From Candidatus Vondammii sp. HM_W22 (GTDB lineage Bacteria; Pseudomonadota; Gammaproteobacteria; Chromatiales; Chromatiaceae), in contig NZ_CP099567.1 of NCBI RefSeq assembly GCF_022530855.2, positions 1,302,001-1,366,000 on the forward strand: 64,000 nt of DNA, given 5' to 3'. The position numbers were made by a program, and so were the translations under genes. Position 1 is the stretch's first letter. Every line of letters starts with the position of its first letter. Below are positions 40,974 through 49,494 of this stretch, one piece after another. Under the pieces are notes generated by a model that was not told the DNA's origin, did not search any database, and was given only the letters and a program-made list of their open reading frames with translations.

Positions 40974-41498
40974 TTAATCAAAAGACTCTCTGATCTCAAC
41001 CGGTGTGCCGACAGGGATTCGCTGAAAAAGAGTGAGGAGATTGTCATTTCGCATCCGGATGCAGCCATGTGATTTGGCTATCCCCATGGGTTCTGTCTCT
41101 GGGCAGCCATGTATATAGATGAATCTGCGCAGTGTGTCCCGCTTTCCACCTCTATTGAAACCTGACTGATCGCCACTTAGCCAGAGAATCCGGGTTAAAA
41201 TCCAGTCCCGCTTTGGATGGGCTTTTGCCAGTTCTGGCGTGTAGATCTCTCCTGTAGGGCGGCGTGCGATAAAAACACTGTTCTCAGGTAACTCAGCGCC
41301 AATCTTTGCTCTGATATGGTGATGCCCGCGTGGTGTGCAGCCGCTACCCTCTTCTTCACCCACACCATTGGCTGCTGTGGAAACAGGGAATAGATACAGC
41401 CGTTTTTCTTTGTTGAGTAGCTCGAGCGTCTGCCTGCTGATATCAATTCTGATATGCAGGCCGGACTTAACAGTTACTTTTTCAGACGTGTTTACCAT
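40974..41498 (-). CDS. L,D-transpeptidase (YkuD/ErfK domain)
   Basis: The 174-residue protein carries the YkuD catalytic motif: HGCPETEPMGIAKSHGCIRM, with the nucleophilic Cys in SHGCIRM and the partner His in IHG. Such enzymes form 3-3 peptidoglycan cross-links or attach lipoproteins in the periplasm. Unusually, the predicted N-terminus (MVNTSEKVTVKSGLHIRIDI) has no visible signal peptide, so the export route, or a non-periplasmic role, is unclear. Its start overlaps the 3' end of the CYTH gene by 7 bp, so the two are translationally linked. The frame is intact. Confidence 0.88.
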   Translation of the reverse strand: MVNTSEKVTVKSGLHIRIDISRQTLELLNKEKRLYLFPVSTAANGVGEEEGSGCTPRGHHHIRAKIGAELPENSVFIARRPTGEIYTPELAKAHPKRDWILTRILWLSGDQSGFNRGGKRDTLRRFIYIHGCPETEPMGIAKSHGCIRMRNDNLLTLFQRIPVGTPVEIRESFD

Positions 41499-41959
41499 TG
41501 ATTAAAGGGGTGGTTAACCAGGCTAACGTTGTAGTACTTGGGGTCACCTGACACTTCATCCCCTACCCATTCAGGCAGCTCGAAGGCTTCATCTTCACTA
41601 TTGAGCTCAATCTCAGCAACGATCAGCCCCCTGTTAGCTCCTTCAAAGATATCCAATTCCCAGATGTGTTCTCCACATTTCACTTTATAGCGTGTCTTGT
41701 CGATAAATGGCTGCTCTGCGATCTGAGCCAAAATTTCTTCTGCCTCTTCCAGAGGAATTTCGTATTCAAATTCAGCTCGTTTAATTCCTATGGTGCTGCT
41801 CTTGATGTTCAGGTGTGCCTTACCATTGGCAATCCGAACACGCACTGAAGCATTTGTCTGGTTGGCTACATATCCCTGCTTCATGACAGCATCAGAGACA
41901 ACGGACTTTCGCCACTGATCATTTTTCACCAGAAATTTACGTTCTATTTCAATTCCCAT
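41492..41959 (-). CDS. CYTH-domain protein (triphosphate tunnel metalloenzyme family)
   Basis: 155 residues from the ATG at 41959 (MGIEIERKFLVKNDQWRKSV). The family signature ExExK is present as EIERK at the very N-terminus. Further tunnel residues come from paired basic/acidic strands (SVRVRIANGKAHLNIKSS, FEYEIPLEEAEEIL, WELDIFEGANRGLIVAEIEL). Members hydrolyse inorganic triphosphate or related substrates with Mg; the exact substrate is not predictable. Single-domain length fits bacterial CYTH proteins. The ATG is chosen over a start 27 bp upstream because the ExExK motif normally lies within the first ten residues. It follows rlmD by 7 bp and overlaps the next gene. Confidence 0.88.
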   Translation of the reverse strand: MGIEIERKFLVKNDQWRKSVVSDAVMKQGYVANQTNASVRVRIANGKAHLNIKSSTIGIKRAEFEYEIPLEEAEEILAQIAEQPFIDKTRYKVKCGEHIWELDIFEGANRGLIVAEIELNSEDEAFELPEWVGDEVSGDPKYYNVSLVNHPFNQW

Positions 41960-41966
41960 AATTAAA

Positions 41967-43295
41967 TCACTTCTGAAATAGTGCAATTGATTCGACGTGG
42001 GCTGTGTGAGGAAACATATCCATCACCCCTGCAGAAATAAGCTTGTAGCCATGTTGATTAACCAGTTCTCCAGCATCCTTAGCTAGAGTGCCCGGATAAC
42101 AGGAGACGTAGACGATCCGTTCAATACCCAGTTTAGGCAGATGTTCCAGTACCTCCTGAGCCCCGGATCTTGGCGGGTCGAGTAGTGCTTTGCTGAATGT
42201 ATCCAGCAACCAGGGCTCTTTCTCCAGGGATTCGTAGAGGTTGGCCGTGTAGTAACGGGTATTGGATATTCCATTACTTTGGGCATTTTCTCTCGCCCGG
42301 GAAACCAGTCCCGCGTCACCCTCCACTCCAACCACCTCTTGTACCTGTCGGGCGATGGGCAATGTAAAGTTACCAAGTCCACAGAACAGATCCAGCACCT
42401 TGTCGTCCGGGGTCAATTCCATCATGCCGATGGCACGTTCAACCATTAATTGGTTGAGTTCACTGTTCACCTGGGTGAAATCATTGGGCTGAAACTGAAT
42501 GGTCACATTATAAGCGGGTAGAGAATAGCTGAGTTCTGCCGCCTGACCTGAGAGTGGACGAACGGTATCCAGACCACCGTCCTGACTATAGATATCAATA
42601 TTCTGCTGTTCCCCAAATTGGAGCAGTAGTAACTTGTCTTGTTCGGCAAGAGGTTCCAGTATTCTGAATATCAATACACAGGTCTCATCACCCATGGCAA
42701 CTTCAATCTGGGGTATTTTATCTTTTATCGTCAGTGATTCGATCAGGTCAGCCAGGGGAGTCAGCAACTCCCCCACCTTGGGGTGCAATACATGACAGCG
42801 GTCTATGTCGGCAACAAAGCCTGAACCACGCTCACGAAAACCAACAAGCACTTTGCCCTTTTTTATGACGTTCTTTGCACCCAGGCGAGCTTTCCTTCGA
42901 TATCCCCAGACACTCTCATTCAACAGCGGCGGCAAAATGGTTTCAGGCTTTACCTTGCAGATGCGTTCAAAAGCATCCATCAGAGAGGTCTGCTTTGCAG
43001 CAATCTGAGCAGAAGGTGAGACGTGCTGCAGGCTGCAACCGCCACAGATTCCAAAATATTCGCATTTTGGTTCAACTCGATCTTCAGATGCCTTGAGTAC
43101 CTCGCTGACGATGCCTTCGTCATAGCGTCGCTGTTTTCGGGTATAGGTGAACATGACCTCTTCACCCGGCAAGGCGCCGTGTATGAAAATAGCCTTTCCA
43201 TCAAGATGAGCAACACCTCTGCCATCGTGACTCAAAGAGTCGATTGTTGCCAACACGGGTTCAGTAGGCAGTTTTCGCCGTCTGGAACGCCCCAT
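41967..43295 (-). CDS. rlmD: 23S rRNA (uracil-1939-C5)-methyltransferase RlmD
   Basis: 442 residues. Order of parts: N-terminal TRAM domain (LATIDSLSHDGRGVAHLDGK); 4Fe-4S cluster cysteines in CEYFGICGGCSLQH plus an upstream or downstream fourth Cys; central RNA-binding region; C-terminal SAM-dependent methyltransferase domain (VLDLFCGLGNFTLPIARQV) with the catalytic LDPPRSGAQEV and the nucleophile in VYVSCYPGTLAKD. It methylates U1939 of 23S rRNA. The length matches E. coli RlmD (433). The gene is intact and starts MGRSRRRKLPTEPVLATIDS. It lies in the same direction as cysM/ydbH/ydbL upstream and CYTH downstream. Confidence 0.96.
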   Translation of the reverse strand: MGRSRRRKLPTEPVLATIDSLSHDGRGVAHLDGKAIFIHGALPGEEVMFTYTRKQRRYDEGIVSEVLKASEDRVEPKCEYFGICGGCSLQHVSPSAQIAAKQTSLMDAFERICKVKPETILPPLLNESVWGYRRKARLGAKNVIKKGKVLVGFRERGSGFVADIDRCHVLHPKVGELLTPLADLIESLTIKDKIPQIEVAMGDETCVLIFRILEPLAEQDKLLLLQFGEQQNIDIYSQDGGLDTVRPLSGQAAELSYSLPAYNVTIQFQPNDFTQVNSELNQLMVERAIGMMELTPDDKVLDLFCGLGNFTLPIARQVQEVVGVEGDAGLVSRARENAQSNGISNTRYYTANLYESLEKEPWLLDTFSKALLDPPRSGAQEVLEHLPKLGIERIVYVSCYPGTLAKDAGELVNQHGYKLISAGVMDMFPHTAHVESIALFQK

Positions 43296-43330
43296 TTTAA
43301 AACCTCAATATTTAGTCACGGAGAATAGAT

Positions 43331-43355
43331 AACGGCGGCACAATTGGCCGCCGTT
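43331..43355. terminator. Hairpin between ydbL and rlmD
   Basis: AACGGCGGC-ACAATTG-GCCGCCGTT: a perfect 9-bp stem followed on the plus strand by TTTG. On the minus strand, where the genes are, the following bases are not T-rich, so termination efficiency downstream of ydbL is doubtful. Confidence 0.4.
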
Positions 43356-43411
43356 TTGTCAAGTAAATGCGTTATACAGAAATTGACGAGTAGCTGACTG
43401 TTAAGTCCCTT

Positions 43412-43999
43412 TTATCTCTTTTTCCATTTGCCTTTAGATGTTTGATACCACCAGCCGGCAGAGGCTTTCTGTACCCAGGTTCTGGCAAAGGTCGTGCGAA
43501 CATCAGCCTCCCACTCCGGATGCCCATTGGCTTTGGCAATGGCTTTGTAGAGTGCATTGCGGTCTTTGTTCTCTGCACTGACCAGCTTTTTTGCTTTGTT
43601 ACGCTCTTTTAGCGAAATCACGGATGCATCATGAATCGACACCAGGGCATTTTTGGTGAATCCTATCCCGCCGGTGGCGTAGTAACGTTTCAGGCTGTTG
43701 TTACGCTTCTTCATACTCGCCTGCAGTTTACGAATCCCCGGCGTGTTGATATTGAAATTGGGTTGTGCTGCTTGGGCTGAAGGAATAATCAATTCCAACA
43801 GTTGGCTTGCAAAACTCGCTTCAACCGCCGGCTCCAGCCTTGCGCCTTTATCTTCATCTATGGGATTTTTATCCTGCTTCTGAGTTCCCAGGATATCATC
43901 GACAATCCGTTCAGCAGCTTCTTCTGCCTGGGCTGAGGGAAAATAGATGTTTATCGTGACACATGCAGCGAGCAGTACCGGTGTTTTAAATGCTTTCAT
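43412..43999 (-). CDS. ydbL: YdbL-family (DUF1318) periplasmic protein
   Basis: 195 residues with an N-terminal signal peptide (MKAFKTPVLLAACVTINIYF-PSAQA). The C-terminal half is the DUF1318 domain: INTPGIRKLQASMKKRNNSL, GGIGFTKNALVSIHDASVIS, RNALYKAIAKANGHPEWEAD, ending in an SH3-like WWYQTSKGKWKKR. In E. coli ydbL is part of the ydbH-ynbE-ydbL operon, where YdbH (AsmA-like) with YnbE bridges the envelope for phospholipid transport and YdbL modulates it. Here ydbL follows ydbH by 20 bp and no ynbE-like gene is seen between. A ~60-residue linker separates signal and domain. The gene is intact although its partner ydbH carries stops. Confidence 0.85.
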   Translation of the reverse strand: MKAFKTPVLLAACVTINIYFPSAQAEEAAERIVDDILGTQKQDKNPIDEDKGARLEPAVEASFASQLLELIIPSAQAAQPNFNINTPGIRKLQASMKKRNNSLKRYYATGGIGFTKNALVSIHDASVISLKERNKAKKLVSAENKDRNALYKAIAKANGHPEWEADVRTTFARTWVQKASAGWWYQTSKGKWKKR

Positions 44000-44019
44000 T
44001 CATGCTTCTCCTTTGGTGC

Positions 44020-46086
44020 TTATTCGATAACGGGTGCACTACCCGATGCAATCTGCTGCAATTTGCTTAACAGCAGATTCCAGTCTGTTTTGGTGTTGAA
44101 TCCTATGATATCAATCCGTGGAATACCGCCACCTTTGACAAGATAATAGCCGCGTTCTGTAGATTCGATACCGCCCATGTCACAAATACCCTCTTCCAGT
44201 TTGCATTTGATGCCCAGCCGGGTGTAGCCAAACTCATCAAAAAAACGTAAAAAACTGCGTGACAATGCACCTGACACCCCTGAACCATCCAGGTTGGAGA
44301 TATTATCTACCGCTTTCTGACTGATTCGGTGCCGGCTGTCATCATCAACTGGAGTGGCAAACCAAGCATCAAATGAGATGGGCTGCCAATCTTCGAGTCG
44401 AAGATTATCAATACGGCCTTCCAATTTGCCTGTTATTTTACCAAATGAGAATGTTTTGGTCAGGGTTTCCAGATCAAGCTCTTTTAGTTCAATATCGGCA
44501 TCGAGTGCGGGCAGTGCCCCGAACAGATCATCCAACTGCAGATTTTGAATAAGGATGCTCCCCCCAAACATCTTCACCAGCGCCACACCATCGACATTGA
44601 TGACCCCTGACTGATAGGAGACGCCGGGAATCATCCCCGAGAGTTGGCCTGCTAGAGTAGGCCAGCCCATAGCCTGGCTGAAGCGTTCCATGGAGATAGG
44701 GGTCAGATAGCCTTGAAAACGGAGTTCTGCACCACTCTCCCTTTGAATCGACACAAACTTTTCTGCCATGAGTTTGCCGTCGAGCAGAGGGATTGCCGCT
44801 GGCCTGCCGAGCACAATACGCTGTTCTCCTAGGGTGATGAAGAGTTCAGCCGGGCCAATGTCGATGCCACCAAGAAGTGTGCCTCCCTCCCATCTCAGGT
44901 AACTTTCGCTCTCACTCTCATTACGGGTTGTCCAGTTTAGTGTGCCATCGAGGCCGTAGAGAGCAAATTGTCCGCCTACGGATTCACTGCTCTCCTTTCC
45001 CTGCTCCAGATAGATATCATCCAATTCTATCTTTACCCGGGTCTCCCGAATGCCATCTATCTCCAGTTCGAGCCGGACTTGCCCGGCTAATTCAATCTCT
45101 TCGAAGAGTGGGTCAGCCAGCACAGGTTGAAAATAGGCTGAGAAGAGTCTGGCCAGATCTGAAACCCCGGTCTTTGCCTGCAGTTGAATAATGCTGAAAT
45201 TCTCACCCAATCCGAGAACTGCAGATGCTGTGAGATTCAGTATATTCGGATGGTTAAATGAAAAACCGGATAATGAGAGCCGTTCACTATTTTCTGACAG
45301 ATGATAGTCTGACTGAAGGATTATTTCACTGCCTTCTGGAGCAAGATAAAGGCTAGAAGTGAGAATTTTACCCTTCTCGACAATCAGGGAGTGATGCCCT
45401 TTCCACTGAGTGTTTTTCTGTGAAAAGGTACCATTCCATTCGCCGCCGACACCTTCACCCAGATAATCGGCATCTGCGTCAGAAAAACCCAAAGCAGCAA
45501 AGTAAATATCCCAGTCACCTTTTCGTATACCGCTGCCTCTACCTTGCATGGCAAGTTTGATATCAACACGTCCGGTAAGTGCCATTTTATTTGCTGACTC
45601 ATCCTGAATAGGAAACAGCTCCGCAAGTTGCACCAGATCTACCTTTTTTGCATTGATTCTGATATGCTAGTCGGGATTTTGATAAACCGCTGAAATGGCT
45701 AAGGATCCTTTTAAAAAATGAAACTTATCTATATTTAAAACAAGATGTTATGAATTATTATTCCAGCTAAATCTAACTGGTATCTCCTGGGCTTTTAACG
45801 CAGGATGATTGAAATGCAGCTTTCCCTGATCACAGATGATTTGATCATTGACTCGCCCTTTGCGGCAGTCTATCCAGGGTGACTCAAGGGGAAAAGGGAG
45901 TAAGGGATGATTAAGGCTGACAGCAGAAATCCTGAATTTATCGCCGCCGTCTCTCCATGAAAGGGCGATGGTAATCTCTTTCGCCAGCCAGTCCGGTCCG
46001 GAAACACTCCCCAAGTCTATGGTGATGCTGTCTATGCCTGTGGCAACGTAAGGCACCAGCAGCAAACTAAAGGCTGCTGCCAGCAT
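44020..46086 (-). pseudogene. ydbH: YdbH-like AsmA-type envelope protein interrupted by two in-frame stop codons
   Basis: A continuous reading frame of about 689 codons runs from an ATG at 46086 (MLAAAFSLLLVPYVATGIDS, hydrophobic anchor) to 44020. It contains a TAA at 45748-45750 and a TAG at 45667-45669, both in frame. The long downstream part (from about 45633) is intact and ends in the family's conserved C-terminal block (FLRFFDEFGYTRLGIKCKLE, YYLVKGGGIPRIDIIGFNTK). The repeated beta-strand character fits the AsmA-like lipid-transport family. It starts 9 bp after cysM and is followed by ydbL, so all were probably one transcript. Family membership is by conserved C-terminus and position next to ydbL. 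Nonsense mutation rather than frameshift is evident because both sides share the frame. Confidence 0.82.
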
Positions 46087-46095
46087 ATCCGGACT

Positions 46096-46989
46096 CTATT
46101 CTGCTGGATAAACACCTGTAGATAGATACCTATCACCACGGTCACAGATGATCGCAACAATCACAGCATTTTCAACTTCGCCGGAGAGTGTGAGCGCTGC
46201 CGAAACCGAGCCGCCGGAAGAGATACCGGCAAAAATACCCTCTTCGGTGGCCAGTCTCCGTGTCGTCTCTTCCGCCGCTTGCTGAGTAACATCCATCTCT
46301 CTATCGACCCTTGAGCGGTCAAAGATGCTGGGAAGGTAAGCCTCCGGCCAACGCCGTATTCCTGGAATGCTCGCACCCTCGGCTGGTTGTACGCCAATTA
46401 TCCGGATATCCGGATTCTGCTCTTTAAGATAACGGGATGTTCCCATGATGGTGCCCGTTGTTCCCATTGCACTGACAAAATGGGTGATCCTGCCTGAAGT
46501 GTCTCGCCAAATCTCAGGCCCTGTCGTTTGATAATGCGCTTCTGGATTATCCTGATTGGAAAATTGATCAAGGACTATCCCTCTCCCTTCCAGTTCCATC
46601 TGCTGCGCTAGATCACGAGCACCTTCCATTCCTTTCTCACGGCTGACAAGAAGAATATCTGCACCGTAGGCACGCATTGAAGCTCTCCGCTCAACGCTCA
46701 TATTGTCGGGCATGATAAGGAGCATTTTGTACCCTTTAATGGCTGCAACCATGGCCAGTGCAATACCTGTATTACCGCTGGTAGCCTCTATCAGCGTATC
46801 ATCAGGCTTGATATCACCGCGAAGTTCGGCCTGCTGTATCATGCTCAGAGCCGGACGATCCTTTACGGAGCCTGCTGGATTATCTCCTTCAAGCTTGACC
46901 AGAATGCTATTAGTGCTCTTTCCTGGCAGGCGCTGCAGGCGTACCAAAGGGGTATTCCCGACAAATTGTTCGATCGTTGGATAGTTCAT
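46096..46989 (-). CDS. cysM: Cysteine synthase B (O-acetylserine sulfhydrylase)
   Basis: 297 residues. A PLP-dependent fold II enzyme that makes cysteine from O-acetylserine and sulfide, or S-sulfocysteine from thiosulfate. The PLP lysine is in NPAGSVKDRPALSMI, the substrate loop is TSGNTGIALAMVAAIKGYK, and the phosphate-binding glycine loop is SAMGTTGTIMGTSRYLKEQN. The C-terminal IFAGISSGGSVSAAL contains the PLP-ring serine. Start MNYPTIEQFVGNTPLVRLQR is canonical, and length agrees with CysM (about 300) rather than CysK (about 320). The frame is intact. It is the first gene of a leftward group cysM-ydbH-ydbL-rlmD-CYTH-L,D-transpeptidase. Confidence 0.95.
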   Translation of the reverse strand: MNYPTIEQFVGNTPLVRLQRLPGKSTNSILVKLEGDNPAGSVKDRPALSMIQQAELRGDIKPDDTLIEATSGNTGIALAMVAAIKGYKMLLIMPDNMSVERRASMRAYGADILLVSREKGMEGARDLAQQMELEGRGIVLDQFSNQDNPEAHYQTTGPEIWRDTSGRITHFVSAMGTTGTIMGTSRYLKEQNPDIRIIGVQPAEGASIPGIRRWPEAYLPSIFDRSRVDREMDVTQQAAEETTRRLATEEGIFAGISSGGSVSAALTLSGEVENAVIVAIICDRGDRYLSTGVYPAE

Positions 46990-47141
46990 AACACATGCTC
47001 TACTCTGGCACGGGTTTTCGATTTGTATCGATTCGCCGATGGCTTTTGTCCAGTCAGGTAACTTTGGTCTTTAACCCATTAATTAAGTTGTTTTAACTGA
47101 CTTTTTGGATTACTGCTGTTAGATTGCCATTCACACCCCTT

Positions 47142-47223
47142 CAAGACGCATATGTCGCTTTGCCTGGTTCAGAGGATTCTTGGAGCCAGGCAAGGCGACA
47201 TATGCGTCTTGCAAGAATCCTCT
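47142..47223. repeat. Two interleaved inverted repeats (A-B-A'-B')
   Basis: Arm A (47142-47167, 26 nt, starting CAAGACGCATATGTCGC) pairs with A' (47186-47211) at 25 of 26 positions. Arm B AGAGGATTCTTG (47171-47182) pairs perfectly with B' CAAGAATCCTCT (47212-47223). Because B lies between A and A' and B' lies outside, the two hairpins exclude each other or form a pseudoknot. It lies upstream of cysM, next to an IS1595 fragment. Confidence 0.85.
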
Positions 47224-47283
47224 ATTTCGTTAATGTGGTTAGGCTTGTTTGCGAATAGCTTACTGTGATTTATTCGATAGTGC

Positions 47284-47716
47284 TTAAATTTCTGAGACAT
47301 CTGCACTATAGCTTCTCCATATGTCGATATAAACAATACTGTCGTGCTTTACCTGTTGCCTAATGATCGGCATTAATGTTCTGGCTTTAGCATCGAGGAT
47401 AATAACGGTAAGTACCTTACCGTCGCGCTTTAGCAAGCCAAATACAGAAACTTTACCGACCGCACCTCGACCTCCTTTTCCTTTGAGCCTACCACCAAAA
47501 TAACTTTCGTCTGCTTCTATTCCTCTGTCCAGCAATTCCAGATACTCACTGTGGTCATAGATAACCTGTCTAAGTCGATGAAAGCAATATCCCTCCGTTG
47601 TTTTATTGACGCCAACTTCAAAGAGGCATCTGTTCGTGCTATTGTACCCGCTACAAATAACTCGATTAATCGACTTTGTTTGTACCTACTTAATCTGCTC
47701 TTTCTCATCTTTGTCA
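47284..47716 (-). pseudogene. IS1595-family (ISXO2-like) transposase remnant
   Basis: C-terminal catalytic half: EADESYFGGRLKGKGGRGAV-GKVSVFGLLKRDGKV, the classic ISXO2-like block. N-terminal remnant from MRKSRLSRYKQSRLIELFVA. The zinc-finger middle region is deleted and the end is short (TAA-type stop at 47284). Dead. Confidence 0.85.
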
Positions 47717-48006
47717 TCCTAAAATAATTTATTTATCTAGGACAGCCCCTAAGGTTTTACAATCTCATTTTACCAAATATTCAAATCATCTCTTTTTAGT
47801 CATCCAGGTGGTGCCCTTTAGAGTTGAATCCACCAGTTTCTAATTAGGAAAGTCCCTGCTACAAAGCTGAAATGAAAGGGTTATCGCCCTCCACTCCAGA
47901 AGAGAGTTGAAGAGACCACCTCTGTAGCACTTCCCGACCGGATGATCTGTATAATGTTCCAGATAATTACCATCTGGATCTCCAGAGGCCATAGCCAAAC
48001 AACCTA
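47717..48006. other. Intergenic region with a candidate -10 box for the GTPase genes
   Basis: No gene. A TATAAT at 47950-47955, 52 bp before the GTPase start, is a good -10. A matching -35 is weak. The first 90 bp may include the outer end of the IS1595 remnant. Confidence 0.4.
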
Positions 48007-49494
48007 ATGCTGAAATTCCAGTTACCAAGAACCCTGATCGCCCTGGTCATTGGCCTGCTATTTCTGCTGCTGGTAGTACTATTGCTGCTAGCTACCGACA
48101 TCGCCTTCCGGGTATGGGGACACCTTGAGCAGGCCCCCGTCTGGTTCAATTTTATTTACGCTGCAGGCATTGGTATTCTGGGTATCCCTTTCGTCATCTG
48201 GATCTGGCGCCTGCTGTCACGGTCCAAGCAGATCAAGAGAGAATCCCCGGAGCCAAAGCCTCAAAATGAGGAAGCACTGAAGCAGCGACTGCAGGAGGCA
48301 CAGGAGCTGGGGGTAGATGCCGGAGTTGCAGAGTCCACCTTGACCACCCTGCAGCAAGACCGTGAGGCTGGGATTATTCGGGTGTCGCTGTTTGGCGAAA
48401 TCAGCAGTGGCAAGAGCGCTCTTGCCGGCGCACTGATCCCCGGAGCAACAACCAGCAGCGACGTACTCGGCGGCACCACACGTACAATGGTGGAGCATCA
48501 CTGGACCAGCCCGGCCGGAAATGAATTGATCCTGGTGGACATGCCCGGCCTGAATGAAGCCGGAGAGAAACTGAGCGACCTAGCACGGGAAGAGGCGCTG
48601 CGCTCGCACATCGTAATCTATCTGTGCGATGGCGATCTCACCCGGGGTCAGCACCGGGAGTTGCACGCGTTGCTCTCACTGCACAAACCCACCATTTTAG
48701 CATTGAACAAGACAGACCGTCTCCAGCCTGGGGAACTGATCCAGTTGCGCGAACGTCTGGGGGAAAGGGCTGAACAGATCAACACTTTTGTCGCCATTCG
48801 CACAGGTGGAGAACAGCAAGTGGTCCGGGTATCGCCCGATGGCAGTGAAACCCTGGAGAGCAGACCCCTGCCACCGCAACTTGATGAGCTGAGAGCAGCA
48901 CTGCAACAGATTATCGACAGTGACCAAGGGATGCTCGACCAATTGCGTAACAACAGTCTGTTCGTGCTAATCTCCCGACAACTGGATCAGGCTGAGGCGA
49001 TCCACCGTCGTGAGCAGGCACAGCAACTGGTCAACGGCTACGCAAAAAAAGCGATGATTGGTGCCCTCGCTGCGGTAACCCCGGGAACCGACCTGGTGAT
49101 CCAGGGTTATCTGGGAACACGGTTGATCCGCGAACTGACAGAACTCTACAAGGTTCCCTTGCGCCGGATAGACAGCGAAACACTGATCGAACTGGCACAG
49201 AAGCACTTGGGGAAAAAACACACTCTAGTGCTGGCATTGGCAGGCAATGCGATGAAAGCGTTTCCCGGTGTCGGTACACTCACCGGCGGCCTGCTGCACG
49301 CGGCGGCCTATGGCATGATATTCGACAGCCTGGGAAGAGCAGTCGCCGACAGCCTGGAGCGTCGCGGCGAACTGCACCCCCTGCCCACGGCTTCACTATT
49401 TGAGGAGTATCTGGGTGAAGACCTGGAATCGACTGCGCAACGCATTGCCCAAGTGGTGGCAGCGGAAGCAAAAAAAAAATCCACAGACTCCTGA
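48007..49494 (+). CDS. Membrane-anchored GTPase with DUF697-like C-terminal domain (1)
   Basis: 495 residues. Two N-terminal transmembrane helices (about 8-32 and 45-67; LIALVIGLLFLLLVVLLLLA) are followed by a soluble dynamin/Era-like GTPase domain: P-loop G130-EISSGKS-137, switch II DMPGLNE around 178, and NKTD around 234. A C-terminal helical part resembles DUF697 (KKAMIGALAAVTPGTDLVIQ; VPLRRIDSETLIELA). Such proteins (YcjF/YcjX neighbourhoods and EngB/Era relatives) are thought to act at the membrane; the exact role is unknown. The next gene is a paralogue overlapping its 3' end by 80 bp. The frame is intact. Confidence 0.82.
   Translation: MLKFQLPRTLIALVIGLLFLLLVVLLLLATDIAFRVWGHLEQAPVWFNFIYAAGIGILGIPFVIWIWRLLSRSKQIKRESPEPKPQNEEALKQRLQEAQELGVDAGVAESTLTTLQQDREAGIIRVSLFGEISSGKSALAGALIPGATTSSDVLGGTTRTMVEHHWTSPAGNELILVDMPGLNEAGEKLSDLAREEALRSHIVIYLCDGDLTRGQHRELHALLSLHKPTILALNKTDRLQPGELIQLRERLGERAEQINTFVAIRTGGEQQVVRVSPDGSETLESRPLPPQLDELRAALQQIIDSDQGMLDQLRNNSLFVLISRQLDQAEAIHRREQAQQLVNGYAKKAMIGALAAVTPGTDLVIQGYLGTRLIRELTELYKVPLRRIDSETLIELAQKHLGKKHTLVLALAGNAMKAFPGVGTLTGGLLHAAAYGMIFDSLGRAVADSLERRGELHPLPTASLFEEYLGEDLESTAQRIAQVVAAEAKKKSTDS

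Noticed and set aside
43412-43999. Treating the ydbL product as a lipoprotein.
   Set aside because: The signal region has a Cys (AACVTINIYF) but no lipobox context at the cleavage site; a standard signal peptide ending PSAQA fits better.
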